From assembly GCA_020638995.1 (NCBI GenBank), contig JACKHM010000001.1:1984001-2048000 (forward strand): 64,000 nt of DNA, read 5' to 3'. This DNA is from Planctomycetaceae bacterium (lineage in GTDB: Bacteria > Planctomycetota > Planctomycetia > Pirellulales > Pirellulaceae). Under the pieces are notes generated by a model. The model was given only the letters and a program-made list of their open reading frames with translations. It was not told the origin of the DNA and searched no databases. Positions 43,981 to 51,139 of this stretch are shown here, piece by piece. How positions within the stretch are numbered: position 1 is the stretch's first letter; each line of letters begins with the position of its first letter. Made by a program: the position numbers and the translations under genes.

Positions 43981-45357
43981 ATGCTATCACCACCACCACG
44001 GTTCCTATGTATCGTGCTGGCCTCTGCGCTCGTCATTAGGATCGTGAATGACGTTTGCGTTGCGGAGAACCAAGCCTCACTCGCGGACGGTTGGAACGCG
44101 GTCTCGCCGAGGAATGAGATTCGACCGGAGTTTACTTATATCGTAGACGGTGGACCGGATAAAACTGGATGCTTCGTGATCACAGCGGATCAACGCGAAG
44201 GGCTGTTTGGGTGGTGGGAGAAGACTTTCGAGATTGAAGGAGGGAAGTGCTATCAGTTCTCCGCGGTGAGTCGTGCCGAGGGGATCGAAGTGCCTCGAAG
44301 GACTGCAGTGGTTCGCTTGTTGTGGCGAGACGATCAAGGTCGCGCCGTGTTACACGACGATCCCACATGGGCCTCGTATCGTCCTGGGGAACGTCCGCGG
44401 TCCGAACCAGAGTTTCCGGTCGATCAAGGTACGGATCAGGACGGTTGGACTCGGGTCGGTGGCATATACCATGCACCTTCGAGCGCCACGAGAGCCATTG
44501 TCGAATTGTCGTATCGCTGGGCACCGAACGGTCGCGTCGAATGGTCCAACGTCGAATTAAGACAAACCGCACAGCCGGAGCCTCGCAAAGTTCGGCTGGC
44601 GACGATTCACTTTCAGCCTCGCGAAGGATCGACGCCGGCAGACAAATGCCGCTTGTTCGCTCCGCTAATTGAAGAAGCGGCGAAAAAAGATGCTGACCTA
44701 GTCGTACTACCAGAGACGTTAACTTATTATGGCAGCCGTGGCACCTACGTCGAGGCGGCTGAACTCATCCCTGGGCCTTCGACCAAGTACTTCGGTGAGC
44801 TGGCAAAGAAGTACGATCTTCACATCGTCGCGGGTCTGCTCGAACGCGACCGCCACTTGGTTTACAACACAGCCGTGCTCATCGGACCTGACGGTGAGAT
44901 CATTGGCAAATATCGAAAAGTGACGCTGCCGCGCGGCGAGATCGAGGGAGGCATCGCGCCCGGGCATGACTACCCCGTGTTCCAAACTCGTTTTGGCAAA
45001 GTCGGAATGATGATCTGTTATGACGGATTCTTTCCAGAAGTCGCTCGTGAGTTGAGCAATCGGGGTGCAGAAATCATCGCCTGGCCGGTATGGGGATGCA
45101 ACCCGATGCTTGGTTCGGCCAGGGCCTGCGAAAACCATGTCTATGTCGTGAGCAGCACTTACACAGATGTTTCAGCAAACTGGATGATATCGGCTATCTA
45201 CAATCACGATGGACGCACGCTTGCGCAGGGCGAGCAATGGGGTAGCGTCGCCGTTGCCGAGGTTGATCTGAACCAACCGCTTCACTGGCATAGTCTGGGT
45301 GACTTCAAAGCGCAAATTGCGCGGCATCGTCCGCCCGTGACTCCCGCCGAGAAATAG
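43981..45357 (+). CDS. secreted carbon-nitrogen hydrolase (nitrilase superfamily)
   Basis: 458 residues from an ATG nine bases after GGGAG. A hydrophobic N-terminal signal (FLCIVLASALVIRIVNDVCVA) precedes a beta-rich domain (about 30-195; FEIEGGKCYQFSAVSRAEG) that looks like a galactose-binding fold. The C-terminal 250 residues are a nitrilase fold with the catalytic triad Glu in DLVVLPET, Lys in YRKVTLP and Cys in MMICYDGFFPEV. Nitrilase-superfamily enzymes split amides or nitriles or transfer acyl groups. The export signal and added binding domain suggest action on a substrate outside the cytoplasm. The substrate cannot be read from sequence. Confidence 0.85.
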   Translation: MLSPPPRFLCIVLASALVIRIVNDVCVAENQASLADGWNAVSPRNEIRPEFTYIVDGGPDKTGCFVITADQREGLFGWWEKTFEIEGGKCYQFSAVSRAEGIEVPRRTAVVRLLWRDDQGRAVLHDDPTWASYRPGERPRSEPEFPVDQGTDQDGWTRVGGIYHAPSSATRAIVELSYRWAPNGRVEWSNVELRQTAQPEPRKVRLATIHFQPREGSTPADKCRLFAPLIEEAAKKDADLVVLPETLTYYGSRGTYVEAAELIPGPSTKYFGELAKKYDLHIVAGLLERDRHLVYNTAVLIGPDGEIIGKYRKVTLPRGEIEGGIAPGHDYPVFQTRFGKVGMMICYDGFFPEVARELSNRGAEIIAWPVWGCNPMLGSARACENHVYVVSSTYTDVSANWMISAIYNHDGRTLAQGEQWGSVAVAEVDLNQPLHWHSLGDFKAQIARHRPPVTPAEK

Positions 45358-45446
45358 TTCACTCGGTTCACGCGTCGCCTCGCGCCTGATAGGATGACTT
45401 GCCAGACGTGAACACTCCCGTAGCCTCTTCGCGAGAGACGTAATTG

Positions 45447-46622
45447 ATGGCAAGCGTAGAAACCGAATTTGATCTACTCCAGCAAACGCTCCAACAGGAT
45501 GGCGTCGCAGCCGCGCTGGATCAGCTGGCGGCTCACTTACGTGGGAATAAGAAGTTTCATGAGTTGTTCGAAGCTCTGAAAATGAAAGTCCGACATGGGC
45601 TTGGCTTGCCGTTGACATACAGCGATGCAGGAGATGAGCTGGACGAATCGACGCGCATAAAACTGGAAGATGGACTCATCGCCGCCTGCCGCGACGTCGG
45701 TATCGCCTTGCTACGCGAGGGCGCGGTTCGTGAGGGATGGATGTATCTTCGACCGGTCGGCGACCGGGCAGCAGCAGCGGCGGAGTTGGCGAGGATCGAA
45801 GCCGACGAAGAGAATCTGGACGCGTTGATCGAAGTGACATTGCACGAAGGAGTTGATCCAAAGCGTGGATATGGCCTTGTCTTGGAACATCATGGCACGT
45901 GCAATGCCATCACAACCTACGAGTCGACCGTCGTTCGACAGAGCATCGCCGCGCAGCAGGCGGCTGCTGGGTTGCTCGTGGAGCATGTCCACCGCGAGTT
46001 ATTGGCGACACTACGCGCCGATATCGCTCAACAACAAGGCGCGGAGCCTGCGGAAGCCTCGTTAAAAGAGCTGGTCGCGGATCGCGATTGGTTGTTCGGC
46101 GAGCACTCTTACCATTTGGACACCACGCACCTTGCGTCTACGGTTCGATTTTCACGGTTGTTAGAAGACGAAACACAACTGCGTCTAGCGCTCGATCTGA
46201 CCGCTTACGGGCGGCGACTTAGTCCACAGTTTCAATACAAGGGCGATCAACCGTTCGAGGACATCTATTCGTCACACGCGCTCTACCTCGGAGCAATCTT
46301 GGGGGAGAATGTTGATGCCGCGGTTGACTACTTCCGGGAGCGCGCCGAGACGCTCGATTCGCGAGAGCACGGTGGATTGCCGGTTGAAGCATACGTGCAG
46401 CTGCTTGACCGATTGGGACGCTATGAATCTGCAATCGAGGCATTGCTGAGATTCGTCCAAGTGCAACCCGAAGCGGCCTCTCAAGCGATGCCCTTAATGC
46501 TCGAATTGTCTCAGAAACTCGGAAATTATGACGAGCTGGTGAGGTACTGCCGCGAGCGAGAAGATCTGTTGGGTTATGCCACTGCGGTACTTAGCTCGGC
46601 GGCGGATGCAGAGTCTAAATAA
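45447..46622 (+). CDS. helical-repeat protein of unknown function
   Basis: 391 residues from the ATG at 45447 (TTG at 45444 is less likely). The protein is almost all alpha-helical. The C-terminal third reads like TPR or related repeats (EAYVQLLDRLGRYESAIEAL, RFVQVQPEAASQAMPLMLEL). The middle contains HEGVDPKRGYGLVLEHHGTCNAI and DRDWLFGEHSYHLDTTHLAS, which look conserved, with clustered His that could bind a metal. No signal peptide, so cytoplasmic. I recall this as a planctomycete-wide hypothetical family but cannot give a function. It lies 89 nt after the nitrilase-family gene on the same strand. Confidence 0.75.
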   Translation: MASVETEFDLLQQTLQQDGVAAALDQLAAHLRGNKKFHELFEALKMKVRHGLGLPLTYSDAGDELDESTRIKLEDGLIAACRDVGIALLREGAVREGWMYLRPVGDRAAAAAELARIEADEENLDALIEVTLHEGVDPKRGYGLVLEHHGTCNAITTYESTVVRQSIAAQQAAAGLLVEHVHRELLATLRADIAQQQGAEPAEASLKELVADRDWLFGEHSYHLDTTHLASTVRFSRLLEDETQLRLALDLTAYGRRLSPQFQYKGDQPFEDIYSSHALYLGAILGENVDAAVDYFRERAETLDSREHGGLPVEAYVQLLDRLGRYESAIEALLRFVQVQPEAASQAMPLMLELSQKLGNYDELVRYCREREDLLGYATAVLSSAADAESK

Positions 46623-47040
46623 CATCGCTCCAGATAACACGGGACGACGTGAAAAGAGCTCGCGTTCGAGTCAAGTAATTCCGAAATCCTCGGCGTTCGT
46701 ACGTGTGCCACTTCTTAGCCGAGTATCGAGATCCCCAAAAACGCATTGTTGCTAAGTTATCCATACCAACGCAACTCGCCTTTTTTCCGTTTTCTCCCTT
46801 CTGGCGCGTCACTGTGCCAATTCGTGGGCTAGTGTTTTGTAGCCATGATGATTCATGAGTGATGGGCAAAATGTAGGACCATCGGGCTCAGGCGACTTGG
46901 CAAAACAGGAAGGTATGGTAAGTTTGGAAATTATTGCTTGACGAAGTAATATGGAGTAGGTTATTTAAAGAACTTGCACGGTGTACGCTGATTTTCGAAA
47001 TTCGGCAAAACAGTTTTTTTTCTTTGAGGGAGTGCTCAGC
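46623..47040. other. intergenic region upstream of the QKGG protein gene
   Basis: About 420 bases without a convincing gene; an 84-codon minus-strand frame has no support. It contains a possible promoter near 46938-46967 and ends in a T-rich and GAGGGAG leader that sets the start of the QKGG repeat protein. Confidence 0.45.
46938..46967 (+). promoter_or_regulatory. possible sigma-70 promoter of the QKGG gene
   Basis: TTGACG at 46938-46943 and TATTTA at 46962-46967 are separated by 18 nt, about 75 nt before the start codon. The -35 is good, the -10 weak. Read by eye only. Confidence 0.3.
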
Positions 47041-47547
47041 ATGAAACGTTTCTTGGTCGCAGCAGTTTGTGGTTTGTTGTTCGTTGGCTCCGCTTTCGCG
47101 GGTGACAGCGCACAAAAGGGCGGCGATGCCTCGCAAAAGGGTGGCGCAGCTCAAAAGGGTGGCGATGCCTCGCAAAAGGGTGGCGCAGCTCAAAAGGGCG
47201 GCGATGCAGCTCAAAAGGGCGGCGATGCAGCTCAAAAGGGCGGCGATGCTGCTCAAAAGGGTGGTGACGCAGCTCAGAAGGGTGGCGATGCCGCTCAGAA
47301 GGGTGGCGATGCCGCTCAGAAGGGTGGCGATGCCGCACAAAAGGGTGGCGCAGCTCAGAAGGGTGGCGATGCCTCGCAAAAGGGTGGCGCAGCTCAAAAG
47401 GGCGGCGATGCTGCTCAAAAGGGTGGCAAGGTTAGCCCAGCTCAGAAGGGTGGCGATGCCGCACAAAAGGGTGGCGACGCTTCTCAAAAGGGTGGCGCAG
47501 CTCAAAAGGGTGGCGCTCACCAAAAGGGAAGTGCAACTCAAAAGTAG
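47041..47547 (+). CDS. secreted Gln-Lys-Gly-Gly repeat protein (no Cys)
   Basis: 168 residues from the ATG at 47041 with GAGGGAG upstream; the frame runs back to 46981 without signal. Residues 1-20 are a clear signal peptide ending AFA. The mature protein is one low-complexity tract: 20 QKGG units in heptads DAAQKGG and DASQKGG and hexads AAQKGG, then AHQKGS and a terminal TQK, giving 22 Gln-Lys pairs in about 148 residues. There is no Cys or aromatic residue after the signal. It should be unfolded, basic and exported. Every repeat places a glutamine beside a lysine, the two residues linked by transglutaminases, and a secreted transglutaminase gene is 143 nt downstream. A structural or cross-linking substrate role is inference. 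The gene has its own terminator. Confidence 0.85.
   Translation: MKRFLVAAVCGLLFVGSAFAGDSAQKGGDASQKGGAAQKGGDASQKGGAAQKGGDAAQKGGDAAQKGGDAAQKGGDAAQKGGDAAQKGGDAAQKGGDAAQKGGAAQKGGDASQKGGAAQKGGDAAQKGGKVSPAQKGGDAAQKGGDASQKGGAAQKGGAHQKGSATQK
47107..47544 (+). repeat. tandem 18/21-bp repeats encoding AAQKGG and DA(A/S)QKGG
   Basis: About 20 head-to-tail units, with near-identical DNA across blocks (CAAAAGGGTGGCG and close variants). The longest uniform run is seven DAAQKGG units. DNA identity beyond what the protein needs suggests recent slippage or unequal exchange, so copy number may vary between strains. Confidence 0.9.
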
Positions 47548-47595
47548 TGTCCGCGTCGCCTTGCCAGGCGACATGGTCTACCTGTAGCGAAATGG

Positions 47596-47639
47596 AAGAA
47601 ACGCCGTCCACACATTCGTGCGACGGCGTTTCTTTGTTT
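47596..47639 (+). terminator. intrinsic terminator after the QKGG gene
   Basis: AAGAAACGCCGTC pairs with GACGGCGTTTCTT around a 13-nt loop and is followed by TGTTTA. A strong stem that should end the QKGG transcript, so the transglutaminase gene must have its own promoter or rely on read-through. Confidence 0.85.
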
Positions 47640-47690
47640 ATATTTTCAGCAAATTGTATTCTTGTTCGTTGAAAGCTTTGGAGAGACTTC

Positions 47691-48908
47691 ATGGGTGCGT
47701 CGGCTGTTGTATTGGCTCTCACGCTGAGTGTGACTATTGGTCAAAGCTCCACGTCGATCAAACAAGAAGAGATCGATTACCAAAATGAAGTATTTCTCCG
47801 GTGGTGGGAATCTGATTTGGTTTGGGAGTTCGATGTTCTTCCAACAGAAGGCCAAGTTCCCGACTATCGAGTGCCTTATTCCGGGCATGATTACCCGGAT
47901 CGCGCGGGTGGCACTATCGAAGTGTTACGAAAGTATGATCGGGCGTTCAATGCGGGCGAGTTTGTCAGGATCGAATCGAGCAATGAACAAGAATCTAATT
48001 TCGGTCGTCGTAGGGTAATCGTGAACCGGCCGACGACAAGGTCAGGAGGGCTGGCCGCGGCATTCGAGCACAAGGACACAACAGCCTTCACCGAGACAAC
48101 GACCCAACGTCGAGGAATCTTCGGTCTGCGTCGCGTTACGGTACAGCAAACTCCCCACTGGCACGGCCATTGTAACGGCTGGACGTCGGCTGCGATAAGA
48201 CACGCAGAACCCCAATCGAATGTCACACGAAACGGCGTTGTCTTCACGCCAGCCGATATCAAAGGGTTGCTGGCCGAAATTTATATGTACCGCGACAACG
48301 AATTTCTCGGTGGCGAAGATGCGGTCATGAATCCTGGTTTGCTGCACGTCGTGTTAGCAAACTGGATCGGTCGCGGCGACCACCCTGTTGGGATCGAGAC
48401 AGCGGTGGGTAAAGAGAAGTGGAACTATCCACTCTACGCATTTAAGACCTCATCTCGAAAAGTTTCCGATCACGAAGTCGAAGTTCGGATGAACGCGAAC
48501 TATTCGCAAAGCACTCGCCGCGAAGTTGATCGTTCGCAGCACTTGGCGAAGACGATTCACTTTCACTACAGCCTCGATTTGAATGACGCAGGCGAGATTG
48601 TCGGCGGTAGTTACTATAACGACAGCGCCCGTATTGACATGTTATGGACGCCACTGCATCCAGTCCAAGGTGGAACGCCGGGTAATGATCGAGGAAATCC
48701 GCATATCGACGTCAAAGAAGTTTTAGCTATGTGGCGCGAATCGGTTCCGGAAGAGCTCCGTAGCAAATGGTGGAATATCGATCCGACTAAAGAGGATGCG
48801 ATCGGTATCACCGAGGGCGAGGCGACGGAAGATGCAGTCGAGACGGTGGTGGAAGAAGTATCAGATCAAGGGTCTACGACCGAAGTTTCTGAGTCGAGCG
48901 ACGAATAG
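47691..48908 (+). CDS. secreted transglutaminase, GP42/Pep-13 elicitor type
   Basis: 405 residues from an ATG six bases after GGAGAG, with a short signal peptide (ASAVVLALTLSVTIG). Residues 58-90 (PDYRVPYSGHDYPDRAGG, then VLRKYDRAF) and HWHGHCNGWTSAAI at 157-169 match the catalytic region of the oomycete transglutaminase elicitor family, with Cys161 as nucleophile. NPGLLHVVLANWIG puts the likely catalytic His at 219. KWNYPLYAFKT at 243-253 aligns with the Pep-13 peptide (VWNQPVRGFKV) of Phytophthora GP42. The C-terminal 35 residues are very acidic. The enzyme should form isopeptide bonds between Gln and Lys side chains outside the cytoplasm. It lies between two QKGG-repeat genes, the likely substrates. 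A hydrolase or amidase of the same fold is the alternative. Confidence 0.8.
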   Translation: MGASAVVLALTLSVTIGQSSTSIKQEEIDYQNEVFLRWWESDLVWEFDVLPTEGQVPDYRVPYSGHDYPDRAGGTIEVLRKYDRAFNAGEFVRIESSNEQESNFGRRRVIVNRPTTRSGGLAAAFEHKDTTAFTETTTQRRGIFGLRRVTVQQTPHWHGHCNGWTSAAIRHAEPQSNVTRNGVVFTPADIKGLLAEIYMYRDNEFLGGEDAVMNPGLLHVVLANWIGRGDHPVGIETAVGKEKWNYPLYAFKTSSRKVSDHEVEVRMNANYSQSTRREVDRSQHLAKTIHFHYSLDLNDAGEIVGGSYYNDSARIDMLWTPLHPVQGGTPGNDRGNPHIDVKEVLAMWRESVPEELRSKWWNIDPTKEDAIGITEGEATEDAVETVVEEVSDQGSTTEVSESSDE

Positions 48909-48969
48909 TTGGCATCGTGTTGTCCGAGTGGACTGCGCCGCTCGATGGACGCCCAAGAAAAAGAAACAG

Positions 48970-48993
48970 CCTGTGATTTTGACACCACAGGCC
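48970..48993. terminator. terminator between the convergent transglutaminase and QKGG genes
   Basis: GCCTGTG at 48970-48976 pairs with CACAGGC at 48987-48993 around a 10-nt loop. On the minus strand it is followed by TGTTTCTTTTTCTT, a good U-rich tract for the QKGG gene; on the plus strand CGTTCGTTGTTTG follows, so it may serve both. Confidence 0.8.
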
Positions 48994-49022
48994 GTTCGTT
49001 GTTTGTCAAGGTCGTTTAAAGC

Positions 49023-49973
49023 TTAGCGAGTGACGCTAACTTGGATGACCGAGCGTTGGGCATTCAGGTAAGCCGAAGGATCGACAACTGGTGCTGGTGG
49101 CATTGGAGCAGCGGCTTTGCCGTCGCTCTTTTGGTCAGCTCCCTTGCCGCCGTCTTTCTGGCAAGCATCGCAACCGCCTTTGCCGCCATCCTTTTGGCAA
49201 GCACCGCAACCGCCCTTGCCACCGTCTTTTTGGCAAGCACCGCCGCAACCCTTACCGTCACCCTTTTGGCATGCATCGCCCTTGCCACCTTTGCCGCTGT
49301 CGCAGCACTTGTTGCAAGCGAAGATGCGATCTAGCAGCGAACCATGTCCGCCCTTCGATCCCTTTTGGCATGCATCGCCACAACCCTTGCCACCGTCTTT
49401 CTGGCAAGCGCCGTCGCCGCATCCTTTGCCGTCACCCTTTTGGCAAGCGCCATGGCCGCCGAACAAGCCGCCCTTTTGGCATGCGCCGCCGCAACCCTTG
49501 CCATCTTTCTGGCAAGCGTCACCACATCCCTTGCCGCCGTCCTTTTGGCAAGCGCCATCGCCGCATCCCTTGCCGTCACCCTTTTGGCAAGCGCCATGGC
49601 CGCCGAACAAGCCGCCCTTTTGGCATGCGCCGCCGCATCCCTTGCCATCCTTCTGGCAAGCGTCGCCACATCCCTTGCCGCCGTCCTTTTGGCAAGCGCC
49701 GTCGCCGCATCCCTTGCCGTCACCTTTTTGGCAAGCGCCATGGCCGCCGAACAAGCCGCCCTTTTGGCAAGCACCGCCGCAACCTTTGTCGCCACCCTTT
49801 TGGCAAGCGCCATCTTTGCAGCCGCCCTTTTGTGCGGCATCGCAACCACATTTACCACCCTTTTGCGACGCGCCTACCCCAAGCATACGGTCGAGCAACT
49901 CGAACCCGTAGCTCTGTTGGGCACACAAGGCAACGCCCAGGACCATAGTCCCTAGTATTACATTCCACTTCAT
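49023..49973 (-). CDS. secreted Cys-rich Gln-Lys repeat protein
   Basis: 316 residues from MKWNVI at 49973 with AGGAG 12 nt upstream; the frame runs back to 50093. A signal peptide (LGTMVLGVALCAQQSYG) is followed by FELLDRMLGVG. The mature protein is built of ACQKGG, ACQKDGGKG and CGDACQK units, with 20 Gln-Lys pairs, most of them preceded by Cys, and Gly throughout. A 48-residue module occurs about three times. A second LLDRIF segment with NKCC divides the array, and the end is non-repetitive (VVDPSAYLNAQRSVIQVSVTR), as if it were a sorting or folding tail. It should be exported and able to form both disulfides and Gln-Lys isopeptides. Metal binding by Cys is an alternative role. It is convergent with the transglutaminase gene. 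Confidence 0.83.
   Translation of the reverse strand: MKWNVILGTMVLGVALCAQQSYGFELLDRMLGVGASQKGGKCGCDAAQKGGCKDGACQKGGDKGCGGACQKGGLFGGHGACQKGDGKGCGDGACQKDGGKGCGDACQKDGKGCGGACQKGGLFGGHGACQKGDGKGCGDGACQKDGGKGCGDACQKDGKGCGGACQKGGLFGGHGACQKGDGKGCGDGACQKDGGKGCGDACQKGSKGGHGSLLDRIFACNKCCDSGKGGKGDACQKGDGKGCGGACQKDGGKGGCGACQKDGGKGGCDACQKDGGKGADQKSDGKAAAPMPPAPVVDPSAYLNAQRSVIQVSVTR
49370..49790 (-). repeat. 144-bp direct repeat, about 2.9 copies
   Basis: The 12-mer CATGGCCGCCGA recurs at 49451, 49595 and 49739, exactly 144 bp apart, within nearly identical sequence. Each unit encodes 48 residues including ACQKGGLFGGHGACQKGDGK. The few differences are mainly synonymous, which points to recent duplication. 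Confidence 0.88.
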
Positions 49974-50721
49974 CGAGCCATGTCTCCTATACGATGGAAC
50001 CATCGAGCTGCCGCGACTCCCTACCAGCTGTGTGGCGGGCCAATGCAGTCCAGTGATTTTGCGGGCACTGTATGCAAGCGATCCGTCGCTCAACCCTCCG
50101 TGAGAGAAATCAAGTCAGGAACTCCAATTCCTGTCGTGCTGGTGGCGAGCACGGACTACTCGCCAACGGAAATCACGTCAGAACCGGTCGAGCCAATCCT
50201 TGACCCGAGAATCCGTTCCGGTTGGCATGATGCAGGGTGCTTTCGATTGGAAACCGATCACTCTACATCGTGCGTCATTTTCCGTATCGGTCGCCTTCTC
50301 GAAATGCCTTGAGGCATCGTAACTAATTTTCAGCAAGTGGTTTACAACTACTTTTAAGTAGAGATTGACGGCCTCGTAAGCTGGTCCGTTTGTATCGATT
50401 ACTCCGGGTCACGTCGGGGTTTTTCGCTATGCTTCGCCGTCACAATTATTACAGCTTTACAGTTTGGAGTGCTCGTAGAGAACTAACTGTCCAGTCGCAC
50501 TGAAGATTCAAAAACACGATACAAGTTCATTTGAACGTGTTCAGCTGCTGGTCTCGTCTTTCTCAGTCTGTTAGAATAGCCGCCAAGTAAAATGTTGGTC
50601 GCCCTCCTCGACCCTAAACTTCAAGATTCAGGTGGCGACGAAATCGCATGACAAGTTCTTAATGGATTTGTTGTGCAAACAGATCCATCCTTCCCTGGCA
50701 TTCCCACCCGGCCTCCAATTG
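49974..50721. other. intergenic region between the QKGG and cupin genes
   Basis: About 750 bases between divergent genes. A 110-codon plus-strand frame (49980-50312) lacks a ribosome site and protein-like composition. A short palindrome CTACTTTTAAGTAG lies near 50347. I see no RNA gene or mobile element. The region may hold control sequences for the QKGG gene. Confidence 0.4.
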
Positions 50722-51087
50722 ATGATGTCTAAAGCGATTCAAGGTGGTTATGAAGTGGCTGACTTCACGCAGATCGAGGGTGTACCCTGCCCCTGCGGAA
50801 GTGCAAGAAGAGCATTCGCGGACGTCGAAGACTTCCCCGGCACCGTTCACGTGACAGAAATCTCGAACGCAGCACGCTTGCACTATCACAAGCAACTCAC
50901 CGAGACGTATTACTTCCTAGAGTGCGCCGACGATGCTCAGATTCAATTAGACGACGAGTATATCGATGTCCGACCTGGAATGTGTGTCATGATTCGACCG
51001 GGCACACGGCACCGAGCGGTCGGCAAGATGAAGGTGTTGATCGTCGTGCTGCCAAAATTTGATGTGAATGATGAATGGTTTGACTGA
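50722..51087 (+). CDS. cupin domain protein
   Basis: 121 residues from MMSKAI at 50722; the frame is open to a GTG at 50632 and no Shine-Dalgarno decides. The first cupin motif is ARLHYHKQLTETYYFLE (His-x-His and Glu), the second PGMCVMIRPGTRHRAVG (Pro-Gly and His), so all metal ligands are kept. IEGVPCPCGSARRAF with its Cys pair is typical of a planctomycete cupin group. Single-domain cupins of this type are metal-dependent isomerases, dioxygenases or sugar-binding proteins. No substrate is suggested by neighbours. Confidence 0.8.
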   Translation: MMSKAIQGGYEVADFTQIEGVPCPCGSARRAFADVEDFPGTVHVTEISNAARLHYHKQLTETYYFLECADDAQIQLDDEYIDVRPGMCVMIRPGTRHRAVGKMKVLIVVLPKFDVNDEWFD

Positions 51088-51139
51088 CTCCTTGCTTGAC
51101 ACAAATTCTCATTGAGACCTTTCCAAACGGTGACTCCCC

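Noticed and set aside
46888..47574. A 228-codon minus-strand frame with repeated leucine/serine units over the QKGG gene
   Set aside because: All frames of the 21/18-bp repeat are open because the unit contains no stop in several phases. The plus strand has the signal peptide, ribosome site and terminator.
49091..49955. Three long plus-strand frames (Pro/Phe/Trp-rich, Ala/Leu-rich, Arg/His-rich) across the Cys-rich repeat gene
   Set aside because: They are by-products of the repeat structure on the opposite strand. None has a signal, ribosome site or natural composition; the minus-strand frame has all of these.
49023..50093. A metallothionein for the Cys-rich repeat protein
   Set aside because: Cys are spaced singly at 5-10 residue intervals, not in the CxC/CxxC clusters of metallothioneins, and the protein is exported. 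Kept only as a weak alternative.
49980..50312. A 110-codon plus-strand frame upstream of the cupin gene
   Set aside because: No ribosome site, no domain, and it starts within the leader of the divergent QKGG gene.
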